Assembly (NCBI GenBank): GCA_028823445.1
Contig: JAPKBH010000005.1
Span: 1-64,000, forward strand
Length of the DNA: 64,000 bases
Reading direction: 5' to 3'
Origin: Acidimicrobiales bacterium
GTDB taxonomy: Bacteria; Actinomycetota; Acidimicrobiia; Acidimicrobiales; MedAcidi-G1
In this document: positions 27,294-35,695 of the stretch, piece after piece
Numbering within the stretch: position 1 is the first letter of the stretch
Layout: each line of letters begins with the position of its first letter
The notes under the pieces: model-generated
Database searches by the model: none
Told to the model about the DNA's origin: nothing
Seen by the model: only the letters and a program-made list of their open reading frames with translations
Program-made: the position numbers and the translations under genes

Positions 27294-27554
27294 ATGGTGA
27301 CGCAATATGAATCAGGCAGTTGGCAAGATAACGCGGGTTGTCGCGGGCCCAAGACGGGCGAATTTTTTCCGCCAATCAATGGGGAGCGACGCCACGAGAA
27401 ACGTGACCGTGAAGTGAGGGCAAAAAATATTTGTGCCCAGTGTGTGGTGCTCAGCCAGTGCTTAGATTACGCCGTAAACATTCGTGAGGTGCACGGAATT
27501 TGGGGCGGTACGAGCGGCACAGAGCGACGAATAATGATCGGTCTTAGCGCTTAG
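27294..27554 (+). CDS. WhiB-family [4Fe-4S] transcriptional regulator
   Basis: 86 residues. The four cluster cysteines are C16, C47, C50 and C56 (C-x2-C-x5-C after the first), followed by the G-I/V-W-G-G turn (HGIWGGTSGTERR) and a short basic end. WhiB proteins bind a [4Fe-4S] cluster and usually act with region 4 of a primary sigma factor; they are restricted to Actinobacteria and their phages. The protein is nearest in layout to the WhiB1/WhiB2 core group, but the subgroup is not certain. An AAGGA site precedes ATG 27294. Its 3' end overlaps selB by 11 bp, tail to tail. Confidence 0.93.
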   Translation: MVTQYESGSWQDNAGCRGPKTGEFFPPINGERRHEKRDREVRAKNICAQCVVLSQCLDYAVNIREVHGIWGGTSGTERRIMIGLSA

Positions 27555-29274
27555 TTCCAACTTCTGGTAAGCGAGGCCCGGCGATACGAACGTCACCTCG
27601 CCGCCGGGTTTTGCCGGTGCCGTCCAGGCAGGCCAGTAGCGGCAAAGCGTGTTTTCGGGTGTTGCCGGCTGCTTCACGAAAAGCCGACACCGTAAAACCT
27701 TCTGAGTGTTGTTGCAGCAACTTGGCTGCCAGTTGTGCCGCTTGGTCAATGGCTGTGGCGGCAAAATAGATGCCATCTTGTTCCACCACATCACCGCGCC
27801 GCACTAACTCTCGCAACTCTCCACGGTCTACTTGGTCAGGTGCTGGAGGCACAAAAGGGGTAGCGGCCAGCAAAGCCACAAAAGGGTGGTCGGCTAACGG
27901 GTCAACAGCATCACCGGGCACCAACCGGCCGGCTTCTTGGGTGGCTTCGTCTAACAACCCAGCGGCGGCGCGGTCGTGCTCACTAAGCGACGAGAGTTCT
28001 AACCCCAACGGCCCGGCTTGTTCCAGAGCGCTTCTTACTCGTTCCAGGGCTTCATGCAAAGCCACCGGGTCAACGATCCAGCGGTCAACGTCGGCCGGTC
28101 GGCGTACCCCGGTAAGTTTTTCTAACTCTTCTACGCTCACCCAACGGCGTTGTTTGATCACCCGGTCAACAGATTGGTCTGGTTGAGCGGTAGAAGCTTT
28201 TTCTTGGGGGTCAACGTCGAGCACCTGACCGCCTCCGATGGTTTCAGACCGCCCGCTTTCTCGCAGAATAAATCGGTCACCGGGCAGCAGTGGGAGGGCC
28301 TTGGGTAAAAAAATACGTACGGAACCGGTTTGGCCGGGGGCCAGCCCATCGGGGCCCAAAATGCGCATACGCACCGGGTGCTCACCGGCCCCGAGGTAAG
28401 CCACAAAAGCCCCTCGGCGAGACACGGGGTGGCTTAAGGCGTCGAGTACTTGTAGCGAAGCGTCAAACACGGTGGTGGTCCACCATTGGTCTTGACGCAC
28501 CAGCACATCACCTCGGGCCACTTGGTCGTGGCTGATCCCCACCAAGTTCACGGCACAACGACTGCCCGGGCCAATGGAGGCGTGTTCTGCGTGGTGGCTT
28601 TGTAGCGACCGAACCCGCACTTCGTCTTGTTGGGGCAACAAAACGAGATGGTCGTCGGCTTGCAGGGTGCCTCCGGTCAGGGTGCCGGTTACCACGGTGC
28701 CGGCACCTTTGGCGGCAAAGGCTCGATCAACCCACAGGCGAGGTCGGTCTTGGTCGACCACTGCTGGGGTAGCCAACAACAGGGTGTCTAAAGCGTGGCG
28801 CAGGTCATCTACCCCTACCCCGGTGAGCGCATCGACGGCGATGACCGGGGCGCCTTCTAAAAAGGTTCCGACCACTTGGTCTTCTATTTCAAGTTGTGCC
28901 AACTCCACCAGGTCGGGGTCGCAGAGCCCAACTTTAGTAAGGGCGATAACCCCATGGCTGAGGCCTAAGAGTTGCAAAATACGCAGGTGTTCTTCGGACT
29001 GTGGTTTCCAGCCTTCGGTGGCCGCCACCACAAAGAGGCAAGCTTCTACGGCGCCTACCCCGGCCAACATGTTCTTAATAAACCGCACATGGCCGGGCAC
29101 ATCAACCAGCGACAAGACGGCGCCGGAAGGTAACTCTGTTGAAGCGAAACCTAAGTCAATGGTTAGGCCGCGCGATTTTTCTTCGGCAAAACGGTCGGGG
29201 TCGGTGCCGGTGAGAGCTTTAACTAACGTTGATTTTCCGTGGTCTACGTGACCGGCGGTGGCGACAACGTGCAT
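27544..29274 (-). CDS. selB: Selenocysteine-specific translation elongation factor
   Basis: 576 residues. The GTPase domain starts at once with TAGHVDHGKSTLVKALTG, then LTIDLGFA (switch I), VDVPGHVRFIKNMLAG (switch II) and TKVGL. EF-Tu-like domains 2-3 follow, including VVTGTLTGGTL and RGAFVAYLG. The C-terminal 230 residues contain winged helices that would bind the SECIS RNA, for example ELRELVRRGDVVEQDGIYFA. It delivers Sec-tRNA to UGA codons. selB begins on the last base of the selA stop (TAATG), so the two are coupled. tRNA-Sec is at 42.7 kb. Confidence 0.95.
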   Translation of the reverse strand: MHVVATAGHVDHGKSTLVKALTGTDPDRFAEEKSRGLTIDLGFASTELPSGAVLSLVDVPGHVRFIKNMLAGVGAVEACLFVVAATEGWKPQSEEHLRILQLLGLSHGVIALTKVGLCDPDLVELAQLEIEDQVVGTFLEGAPVIAVDALTGVGVDDLRHALDTLLLATPAVVDQDRPRLWVDRAFAAKGAGTVVTGTLTGGTLQADDHLVLLPQQDEVRVRSLQSHHAEHASIGPGSRCAVNLVGISHDQVARGDVLVRQDQWWTTTVFDASLQVLDALSHPVSRRGAFVAYLGAGEHPVRMRILGPDGLAPGQTGSVRIFLPKALPLLPGDRFILRESGRSETIGGGQVLDVDPQEKASTAQPDQSVDRVIKQRRWVSVEELEKLTGVRRPADVDRWIVDPVALHEALERVRSALEQAGPLGLELSSLSEHDRAAAGLLDEATQEAGRLVPGDAVDPLADHPFVALLAATPFVPPAPDQVDRGELRELVRRGDVVEQDGIYFAATAIDQAAQLAAKLLQQHSEGFTVSAFREAAGNTRKHALPLLACLDGTGKTRRRGDVRIAGPRLPEVGTKR

Positions 29275-30542
29275 TAGCCCACCAGGTTGGTGAGGGCGGT
29301 GGCCAGCACCTGGTCATCGTCGGGGTGCACGGTACGCAGGTCAAGTACCGTGGTGTGGTTTACCACCCGGCCCATGATGGGTGGCTGGTTGTGGCGTAAC
29401 CCGGTGCTTAAGTCGCCGGGCAGCACCAACCCGGCTGAAGGAATTTCCACCCCGGGCAGGGTCCCGCCGCCGGGCATAGCGGAGGTTTCGGTGACCCAAT
29501 CGGGGTTTATGGCTTGGGCTCGGGCCATTAGCGACTCCGTTGACAGTGCGGCCATACGCCAAAAAGGAATATCGTCGCCGCGCCGTGCGAGGTAAGCCAA
29601 AGCCAGGTCTTCCAGGGCCGAAAAAATAAGGCTCCCGGGGCGCAGGGCACGCGCTAAGGGGTGGGCGGCACAAGCGGCTACCAGGTCGGCTCGACCGGCG
29701 ATGATGCCTGCTTGGGGGCCGCCTAAAAGTTTGTCACCCGAGAAGGTCACCAAATCGGCACCGGTGGCCAGAGTTTGGCGGGCCGCTGGTTCGTTGGCTA
29801 CCCAAGCGGGTGGACCATCGGCCAGCCATGGGCAGGCGGCGTCTAAAAGCCCTGAACCGATGTCGGCGATTACCGGTACCCCAAGGGTGGCCAGTTCGGC
29901 CACGCTGACTGCTTCGGTGAAGCCTTCGATGCGATAGTTGGATTGATGCACGCTTAGGGCCAGCACCGCTTTTTGTTTGGTGATGGCTTGAGAAAAATCG
30001 CTGAGCCTGGTGCGGTTGGTGGTGCCTACCTCTATGAGTTGTGCCCCAGATTGAGCCATGACCTCTGGGATACGAAAACCGCCACCAATTTCTACTAACT
30101 CGCCGCGTGACACCGCTACCGGTTGGTTTTCGGCCAAAGCGGCTAAGACCAACAACACGGCAGAGGCACAGTTGTTGACGACCATGGCGGCCTCGGCTCC
30201 GCAAGCTTGGGCCAGTAATCGGGGGGCTCGGTCTTGGCGAGAACCCCGTTGGCCGTCTTCGAGGTTTAGCTCAAGGTTGGTGTAGCGGGTGAGGTCAGTG
30301 GTGGTACCCCAGGGAGCGCGCCCCATGTTGGTGTGTAGCAGCACCCCGGTGGCGTTGATTACCCCGGTCAGCAGGCTACGGGCGGTTATTTCGGCCAGTT
30401 GGCGGGCTCTTTCGGCAACTTGGCCGGGGGGAGTTTCTGCGATGGCTGTTCGGGCGGCTTCTACTAGCAAAGGGTGCGGGAGGCCAGTATCGGCCAACGA
30501 TCGGGCAACCCGATCAACAGAGGGTGGGTGTTCTTCTGCCAT
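29274..30542 (-). CDS. selA: L-seryl-tRNA(Sec) selenium transferase
   Basis: 422 residues. INATGVLLHTNMGRAPW near residue 80 and the PLP-lysine motif TFSGDKLLGGPQAGIIAGR are diagnostic of SelA. It converts Ser-tRNA(Sec) to Sec-tRNA(Sec) using selenophosphate. ATG 30542 is preferred over 30572 because AAGGT lies 5 bp upstream and the longer start has none. It is divergent from fxsA over about 60 bp. selD, which makes selenophosphate, is not in the window. Confidence 0.95.
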   Translation of the reverse strand: MAEEHPPSVDRVARSLADTGLPHPLLVEAARTAIAETPPGQVAERARQLAEITARSLLTGVINATGVLLHTNMGRAPWGTTTDLTRYTNLELNLEDGQRGSRQDRAPRLLAQACGAEAAMVVNNCASAVLLVLAALAENQPVAVSRGELVEIGGGFRIPEVMAQSGAQLIEVGTTNRTRLSDFSQAITKQKAVLALSVHQSNYRIEGFTEAVSVAELATLGVPVIADIGSGLLDAACPWLADGPPAWVANEPAARQTLATGADLVTFSGDKLLGGPQAGIIAGRADLVAACAAHPLARALRPGSLIFSALEDLALAYLARRGDDIPFWRMAALSTESLMARAQAINPDWVTETSAMPGGGTLPGVEIPSAGLVLPGDLSTGLRHNQPPIMGRVVNHTTVLDLRTVHPDDDQVLATALTNLVG

Positions 30543-30605
30543 GAAACCTTGAGGATACGACGAAACCGACAAGGTCTGCCCTTCGGGGGGCTCTACTATG
30601 ACGTC

Positions 30606-31076
30606 ATGTTGTTTTCGCTGTTAGTGATTTTGTTTCTCGCCACCCCGTTTGTTGAACTCTGGGTGCTGCTACAGGTCGCTGATTCGGCGGGTTTAGGTAA
30701 CACCATTTTCTTGTTGGCTTTGGTCAGCATCGTGGGGGCATGGTTGGTGCGCCGTGAAGGGCTCGGGGTGCTGCGCCGGGCTCAAAAAGAATTAGCCGAA
30801 GGCAACCTTCCGGGCCGCCAGTTGGTGGACGGCCTTTTGGTTTTGTTCGGTGGGGCGCTCATGTTGACCCCCGGGTTTTTTACTGATGCTTTGGGGTTCA
30901 CCATGTTGTTTCCCCCTACTCGGTTTTTTTATCGGGCCATCTTGAGTCGGCGTTTGCTCCGTCGAGCAGGAGGGCCTATGGGTGAGACGACCGGTGGCGT
31001 GCAGTGGGTGTATTCCGAGCGCCATGATGAACCGCTGGAAGTACGAGAAATCAAAAACCCTGAAACCGAAGATTAA
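30606..31076 (+). CDS. fxsA: FxsA family membrane protein
   Basis: 156 residues. LFLATPFVELWVLLQVA begins the first helix; VSIVGAWLVRREGLGVLRRAQ is the conserved loop with the R-x-E-G-L/x motif and GGALMLTPGFFTDALGFTMLFPPTR the third and fourth hydrophobic segments. The C-terminal tail is hydrophilic. In E. coli FxsA is a cytoplasmic membrane protein that modulates exclusion of phage T7 by an F-plasmid; the cellular role elsewhere is unclear. ATG 30606 is chosen by homology. Its end overlaps the convergent Mrp-like remnant by 4 bp. Confidence 0.88.
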   Translation: MLFSLLVILFLATPFVELWVLLQVADSAGLGNTIFLLALVSIVGAWLVRREGLGVLRRAQKELAEGNLPGRQLVDGLLVLFGGALMLTPGFFTDALGFTMLFPPTRFFYRAILSRRLLRRAGGPMGETTGGVQWVYSERHDEPLEVREIKNPETED

Positions 31077-31460
31077 AGACCGGCTTCATCTAACGCTGCG
31101 CTGGCGGCATCGAGCAAACGAGCGCTACACCCCGCCATGTCGAGTGGCGGCGCTGCTTCGGTAACCAGAAGTTCCACTATGGCCTGGTAGGCCTCGGCGG
31201 CCGGGCTTTGGCTATGGCGGCGGTTTTTTCTTCGGCGTTTAGTTCGGCCCAAGTAAACGCACCCGAGTAACGCCCGGAAGATCAATGACCCGGGCCCGAG
31301 CATCGCGCTGAATCTGTGCTCGTAGTGGGCAACCCGAGGTAGTGAGGGCAATGGTGATGTTTACCTCACCTTGGTCAGACACCGTGACTTGGCGAGCCAT
31401 ACCAAGATCAACAATGTCGCTGCCTAATTCGGGGTCAATAACCCCACGAAGTAAACCCAT
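31073..31460 (-). pseudogene. Decayed Mrp/NBP35-like gene (DUF59 domain intact, ATPase domain lost)
   Basis: From ATG 31460 about 70 codons read as a DUF59/MIP18 domain: LLRGVIDPELGSDIVDLGMAR and ALTTSGCPLRAQIQRD. This frame stops at about 31239. A shift of one base near 31259 restores a coding-like stretch, FTWAELNAEEKTAAIAKAR, which is the normal linker after the Mrp DUF59 domain. A third frame (after about 31205) then reads AAEAYQAIVELLVTEAAPPL and MAGCSARLLDAASAAL, possibly the original C-terminus. The P-loop ATPase part (about 250 residues) is absent. An alternative is a small functional DUF59 protein followed by an unrelated short gene. Confidence 0.55.
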
Positions 31461-31532
31461 GATTTCTTCAGGAGTCGGAGGAGTAGCAACCGGTGAATTC
31501 TGGAACGCAAACCGACTATGAGCAAGATGCGC

Positions 31533-31560
31533 TGGACAAATACTTTTATTTGGCTACACT
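31533..31560 (+). promoter_or_regulatory. Candidate promoter of the A-type Fe-S carrier gene
   Basis: TGGACA and TACACT with a 16-bp spacer, 49 bp upstream of the start codon at 31610. The same TACACT -10 hexamer occurs in the divergent promoter at 32.8 kb. A strong GAGGAGG ribosome site lies between the promoter and the gene. Confidence 0.4.
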
Positions 31561-31609
31561 TGACTTACTGGAGATTTGGCTCCAGAGGATTGTCTGAGGA
31601 GGCCGACCG

Positions 31610-31924
31610 ATGATTACTTTGACCGAAAGTGCAACAAGTAAAGTGGGCGAGTTATTGGCCACCGAAGACGAAGATGGTTTGGCCCTGCGGGTAGCTGCCA
31701 AACCGGGTGGCTGTTCAGGCCCCAGTTACGAAATGTTTTTCGACACCGACCAAACAGCCGATGATCTCGAAGAGGCCTACGGAACGGTACGAATAGTGGT
31801 TGACCCCGCTAGCGCCGAACTTTTGGTGGGCGCTATTTTGGATTACCAAGAAGGCCTTGAACAATCAGGGTTTTCTATCAACAACCCGGATGCTTCTCAT
31901 AGTTGCGGTTGCGGAAAAAACTAG
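31610..31924 (+). CDS. A-type iron-sulfur carrier (IscA/ErpA/HesB family)
   Basis: 104 residues. The three conserved cysteines are C35 (PGGCSGPSYEM) and C99/C101 in the terminal SCGCGKN. It accepts clusters from the SUF system and passes them to target proteins. GAGGAGG stands eight bases before ATG 31610. The gene lies close to a decayed Mrp-like Fe-S factor on the opposite strand; in a genome with several Fe-S/Mo enzymes in this window, its activity would serve those. Confidence 0.92.
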   Translation: MITLTESATSKVGELLATEDEDGLALRVAAKPGGCSGPSYEMFFDTDQTADDLEEAYGTVRIVVDPASAELLVGAILDYQEGLEQSGFSINNPDASHSCGCGKN

Positions 31925-31925
31925 G

Positions 31926-32822
31926 TTAGACAGCGGTAGCCAAAGCGGCGGTTACCTCACGTTGGTCCATAGTTAAATGAACAACTTCGGTGATGGTGCC
32001 TTGCGCATTGGCCACATAAAGGCTGGGCTCAAAAGGCAAACCTAAAGCATCGATTACTGGTGCGGTAGTAAAGTCATTGTTGTTTGGCCCTACATAAACT
32101 TCGGCGTGAATTACCGACCAGTCGTGTTCTTGCAAAGCGATAGCGGCGATGAGTACTTCCACTGCTGGGCCGCAAACATCGCTTTGGCAAAAGCCGGGAG
32201 TAGATACTAAAACTGCGATTGGCCGAGATTGCTTTAAGGCTTCGGTGACCGAGAGTTGATGAAAAGGGCAGGGCTCTCCGAAACGGCTACACACGGGTTC
32301 GATGCCTTGCGGGTTGATCATGGTGGGTGTCTCAATGGGTGGGAGTTGTTCCCCCACAAGAAGCATTGGCAGGTCTCCGGGTTCTTTTACTTTAAAGAGA
32401 TGGGTGGATGTTGATCCGCTCAAAGTGACCGTGTAAACCCCGACGGTCGGTGGAGTAAAAATGAGAGGGTAATAAGGGGTGGAGCCTGGTTCGCCGTGCC
32501 GGTTAATGGTGAGGGGTCCCAATGTTGCCCCCTCGTGTTCGATGATCAACTCAATGCTGTCAGGAACGTTTTCAGTGATTGGCCATCCGTCGCTTCCTAG
32601 CAACACGTAAGGGGCGCGCTGAGGGCTCCCAATGGCCATTATTGTTGATGAGTTGTATCCGTCAGGGAACCGAGCGCCTAACCCGTAACCGGTGGGCTCT
32701 TTTGCCAAGGTGGTGGTGCTGGCCAGGGGAAGCGTTGAGGTACTTCCGCAACTTGCCAGCACGGCGGTTCCGGCGAGCCCTAAGAGCATGCGACGGCGGG
32801 TAAGCGAAGAGCGAAGGTACAC
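31926..32822 (-). CDS. Secreted lipoprotein with thioredoxin-fold domain
   Basis: 298 residues. The N-terminus SSLTRRRMLLGLAGTAVLASC combines a twin-arginine-like motif with a lipobox (LASC), so the protein is exported and lipid-anchored. The middle looks like an immunoglobulin-like segment (IELIIEHEGATLG to GVYTVTLSG). The C-terminal half has IAVLVSTPGFCQSDVCGPAVEVL, a strand with a C-x4-C pair in a Sco/thioredoxin-like setting, then VIHAEVYVG and PSLYVANAQGTITEVV. A role in thiol or metal handling outside the membrane is possible. GTG 32822 is chosen because it sits 7 nt after a TACACT promoter box. Confidence 0.7.
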   Translation of the reverse strand: MYLRSSLTRRRMLLGLAGTAVLASCGSTSTLPLASTTTLAKEPTGYGLGARFPDGYNSSTIMAIGSPQRAPYVLLGSDGWPITENVPDSIELIIEHEGATLGPLTINRHGEPGSTPYYPLIFTPPTVGVYTVTLSGSTSTHLFKVKEPGDLPMLLVGEQLPPIETPTMINPQGIEPVCSRFGEPCPFHQLSVTEALKQSRPIAVLVSTPGFCQSDVCGPAVEVLIAAIALQEHDWSVIHAEVYVGPNNNDFTTAPVIDALGLPFEPSLYVANAQGTITEVVHLTMDQREVTAALATAV

Positions 32823-32828
32823 GATGCG

Positions 32829-32859
32829 AGTGTAATGGGGGGATTTGTTGCGTTGACAA
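32829..32859 (-). promoter_or_regulatory. Candidate promoter of the secreted lipoprotein gene (leaderless)
   Basis: On the reverse strand TTGTCA (32859-32854) and TACACT (32834-32829) are spaced by 19 bp. The start codon GTG 32822 begins only 6 nt after the -10 box, so the message would be nearly leaderless, which is common in Actinobacteria. A TTGACA on the other strand (32853-32858) overlaps the same bases and may serve the divergent gene. Confidence 0.45.
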
Positions 32860-32875
32860 CGGCACACTCTTGTTT

Positions 32876-34414
32876 ATGAATGCACCCCCTTTGCTTTCGC
32901 TACGTATTGATGGTTCAAGCGTTGAGGTACCAGACATTGGGTTGACCCTGTTGGAGGTGCTGCGTGATCACTGTGGCAACACCACAGTTAAAGATGGGTG
33001 CAGTCCTCAAGGCCAATGCGGGTGCTGTACGGTGCTCGTTGATGGCCAAGCCCGGGTGGCTTGCGTAACCCCGGCCCGGCGAGTGGTCGGCCGAGAGATC
33101 ACCACCCTGACGGGACTGCCAGAAGAAACTCGTCAAGGTTGGACCGAGGCTCTGTGCGCTACCGGGGGCACACAGTGTGGGTTTTGCACCCCGGGCATCA
33201 TCATGCGTTTCGCCGACCTGCAGTCCCGTGGCGAAACGGACCCCGACCGGGTGGCTCGCTCACTTCATGCCCACCTTTGTCGGTGCACAGGATGGCAGAC
33301 CATCACTGAGTCTTGGGTGGCTTTTGGTCAAGACCACCAGGTGAGCGACCCTGATTTGGCTGCCCAACGCGCTTCCCTAGAGGGCGGAACACCACAAACG
33401 GTGGGGCCCGAGGTGGCCGCTGGTCAAGGCGGTTTTTCTGCCGATACGGCCCCCGATGATTGTTTAGTGGCGGTCCCTGATGGCCAAGGTGGTTGGCTGG
33501 TGGCTGAGTCGTTAACCGAAGCCCGCCGTCAAGCCGGTCAGATACAAGGGCGTCGCACCACCGTGGAGTCTCAACCCCCTTTAGCGGTTCCGCCCGGGGA
33601 ATGGGCGGTCACCTTGCAAACCTCTTGGGTGGACCCGGCTTATTTAGAAACCGATGCCTCGTGGTGTGTTCCGGGAGGTGAGCCGTCGTCGCCGGTAGCT
33701 AATGGTGGCGCATTTGGGGCCAAGTTGGATTCCCCCGCACGGGAAGCCGCCCGCCAGTTAGCGGACCTCCATGGCCGCCCGGTGTTGGTGCAACTCAGCC
33801 GAGAAGATGCGGTACGCATGGGCAGCAAACGCCCCCCTTTGGCGGCGGGCATTAATGCCGACGGCCAAGGGGTAGTGCGGGTGGCCCGTACCTCCGGTAT
33901 CGCCGAGGCCATAAATACAGTTGCTCCCGGCTTGCAAGTAGAAGAGGTAGACCTTGAGGGGCCACCAACCTCAGTGGACCTCCGCGCTGCTGGGTGGGCC
34001 GAAGCAGTAGCTCTTTTGGCTGCGGCAACCGGGTCGCTATCGCCGGTGGTTGCCCCCAACGGTGCAATAGCTTCAGTCACCGTTTCCGCAGAAGAAATTT
34101 CGGTAACCGTGCGCTGTGGCGACCCGTTAGATGCGGTTGTTTTGCGTTCCTATTGCATAGGAGCCGCCCACATGGCGTGGAGTTGGGTGACTTCTGAATC
34201 GTTAACCGTAGATGCCGAGGGTCAAGTACATGACCTCACCGTGCGGTCTTTTGGTGTGGTGCGGGCCACTGAAATGCCTCACGTTTCGGTAACTATCGAA
34301 CCAGATACTGGTCCACCAGTAAATGGGTCCGACGCAGTGTTCGCTGCGGTAGCGGCGGCGCTATGGTTGCATTTGGGCACCCCTTCTCGGTGGCCTACCG
34401 GATTACCTAACTAG
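32876..34414 (+). CDS. 2Fe-2S/compact molybdenum-hydroxylase-like fusion protein
   Basis: 512 residues. Residues 1-155 are a complete xanthine-dehydrogenase-type small subunit: CSPQGQCGCCTVLVDG (plant-type cluster) and CGFCTPG...CRCTGW (second cluster). Residues about 230-510 resemble a much shortened MoCo-binding large subunit: NGGAFGAK (canonical GGGFGGK) and RPVLVQLSREDAVRM are visible. The usual large subunit is about 750 residues. The conserved catalytic glutamate (GxGE) near the end is not found; the aligned part reads PPVNGSDAVFAA. No FAD subunit gene is adjacent. RidA follows after 8 bp. Molybdenum binding is uncertain. Confidence 0.7.
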   Translation: MNAPPLLSLRIDGSSVEVPDIGLTLLEVLRDHCGNTTVKDGCSPQGQCGCCTVLVDGQARVACVTPARRVVGREITTLTGLPEETRQGWTEALCATGGTQCGFCTPGIIMRFADLQSRGETDPDRVARSLHAHLCRCTGWQTITESWVAFGQDHQVSDPDLAAQRASLEGGTPQTVGPEVAAGQGGFSADTAPDDCLVAVPDGQGGWLVAESLTEARRQAGQIQGRRTTVESQPPLAVPPGEWAVTLQTSWVDPAYLETDASWCVPGGEPSSPVANGGAFGAKLDSPAREAARQLADLHGRPVLVQLSREDAVRMGSKRPPLAAGINADGQGVVRVARTSGIAEAINTVAPGLQVEEVDLEGPPTSVDLRAAGWAEAVALLAAATGSLSPVVAPNGAIASVTVSAEEISVTVRCGDPLDAVVLRSYCIGAAHMAWSWVTSESLTVDAEGQVHDLTVRSFGVVRATEMPHVSVTIEPDTGPPVNGSDAVFAAVAAALWLHLGTPSRWPTGLPN

Positions 34415-34422
34415 GAGCATTA

Positions 34423-34770
34423 ATGTCGAAACCTGTTGGCCCTTATACCCCGATTATGCGCGCCGGTGATTTATTAATCACCAGTGGCCAAATAGGCATT
34501 GCAGATGGTGCTTTGGTTGAAGGCGGCATGGCTGCTCAGTTAAGCCAGGCTTTAGAAAACCTTGAACAGGTGCTCGCTACGGCCGGAGCCACTATGGCCG
34601 ATGTGGTCAAAACCACCGTGTTTTTGGTGGATATGGCCGACTACGCCGTAATGAACGACTTGTACTGTGCGGCTTTTGGTGACCATCGTCCGGCTCGTTC
34701 TGCCGTGGCGGTTGCTGCCTTGCCGTTGGGTGCGCAGATAGAGATTGAAGCGCAGGCTTACTTGGGTTAG
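34423..34770 (+). CDS. RidA family enamine/imine deaminase
   Basis: 115 residues with the YjgF/RidA pattern: GPYTPIMRAGDLLITSGQIG at the start, AQLSQALENLEQVLATAGATMADVVKTTVFLVDM in the middle, and ARSAVAVAALPLGAQIEIEAQAYL at the end; the arginine in that last segment is the catalytic one. Such proteins deaminate reactive 2-aminoacrylate and similar enamines. It is probably co-transcribed with the fusion protein upstream, 8 bp away. Confidence 0.93.
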   Translation: MSKPVGPYTPIMRAGDLLITSGQIGIADGALVEGGMAAQLSQALENLEQVLATAGATMADVVKTTVFLVDMADYAVMNDLYCAAFGDHRPARSAVAVAALPLGAQIEIEAQAYLG

Positions 34771-34813
34771 CCCGAGGTTCGCTTCATGATCTTTTTCGTG
34801 GCAGACTGCAACC

Positions 34814-35002
34814 ATGCTTGGCGCAATAATTATGATCGTGTTATTAGTGGTGGTTATCCCCGTGGGGGTATTGATGAGTGGCGCTTTAGGGGCGGCAGTT
34901 ATTGGCGGTAAGTTAAAAAATACCGTAGATGCCGATCACGAGGGTTCAGAACTGCTGGCGGTTAGCGAAGCCAATCCTTATCAGGGCCCGGCCGAGGGTT
35001 AG
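34814..35002 (+). CDS. Small membrane protein of unknown function
   Basis: 62 residues: a strongly hydrophobic segment (about 2-32: IIMIVLLVVVIPVGVLMSG, then GALGAAVIGG), then a short acidic hydrophilic tail ending NPYQGPAEG. This is consistent with a single-pass or hairpin membrane protein. I do not recognise a named family. Tail to tail with glnR, with no overlap. Confidence 0.6.
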   Translation: MLGAIIMIVLLVVVIPVGVLMSGALGAAVIGGKLKNTVDADHEGSELLAVSEANPYQGPAEG

Positions 35003-35683
35003 TTAAAGCCCCCAGCGGGATTGCCCAAAACGGTAACCCACGCTGCGTACTGTTTGAATCAAGTTGGCGTGTTCTTCGCTGAGTTTTGCTCGTAAACGAC
35101 GTACGTGTACGTCGACGGTGCGGGCACCGCCGAAGTAGTCGTAGCCCCATACTTGGCTGAGTAGCGTTTCGCGGGTAAAGACTTTGCCGGGTCGCGAGGT
35201 TAAGAACTTCAAGAGTTCGTATTCCATGTAGGTCAGGTCGAGCGGGCGGCCGTCTAGGGCTGCTTGGTAGGTTTCGGTGTTGAGGGTTAGCGGGCCGTAC
35301 TCAATGAGTTCGGGGCGGGTGCCGCGGCCGGTGCGCCAAAAAAGGTGTTGCAGGCGGGCTTGGAGTTCTTCGGGCCGCAGCGGGGTTAAAACAAAGTCGT
35401 CAAAGAGGTCGTCGCGCCAGTCAAGGCTGGTGAGTTGGGTTGCGGCAGCTAAGAACAACACAGGTTTTAGCGGGTTGTCGCCTTGGCGTAGGTTGCGGCA
35501 AAAACTTAAGGCGGCGGGCAGATCGGTATCAGCGGCGATTATTGCGCCGGCCCAGCCTTCTTCGGGTTCGGCGGTTAAGGCCTGTTCGTAGTTGGACACC
35601 GGCTTCCAAGCCCACGAGCCCATGTCGAGGGCTTGGGTGAGTTCAGGCGGGGGTGGGTTGCCGAAAACGAGGAGTGGTTCCAT
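35003..35683 (-). CDS. glnR: GlnR-type orphan response regulator of nitrogen metabolism
   Basis: 226 residues. The C-terminal OmpR/PhoB winged helix is very close to actinobacterial GlnR: LDLTYMEYELLKFLTSRPG, VFTRETLLSQVWGYDYFGG and RTVDVHVRRLRAKL. The N-terminal receiver lacks the acidic pair and standard phosphorylation setting (GAIIAADTDLPAALSFC), as known for GlnR. GlnR binds operators of glnA, glnII, amtB and nitrate genes. Its place immediately downstream of a glutamine synthetase gene on the same strand, with a second synthetase gene divergent, supports the assignment. Confidence 0.85.
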   Translation of the reverse strand: MEPLLVFGNPPPPELTQALDMGSWAWKPVSNYEQALTAEPEEGWAGAIIAADTDLPAALSFCRNLRQGDNPLKPVLFLAAATQLTSLDWRDDLFDDFVLTPLRPEELQARLQHLFWRTGRGTRPELIEYGPLTLNTETYQAALDGRPLDLTYMEYELLKFLTSRPGKVFTRETLLSQVWGYDYFGGARTVDVHVRRLRAKLSEEHANLIQTVRSVGYRFGQSRWGL

Positions 35684-35695
35684 AAGCGCAGTCCG

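Noticed and set aside
31073..31351. A 92-residue frame as an independent gene.
   Set aside because: Its first 30 codons overlap the DUF59 frame without family similarity, and its end fits better as the remaining part of the decayed gene. The option is kept in the feature text.
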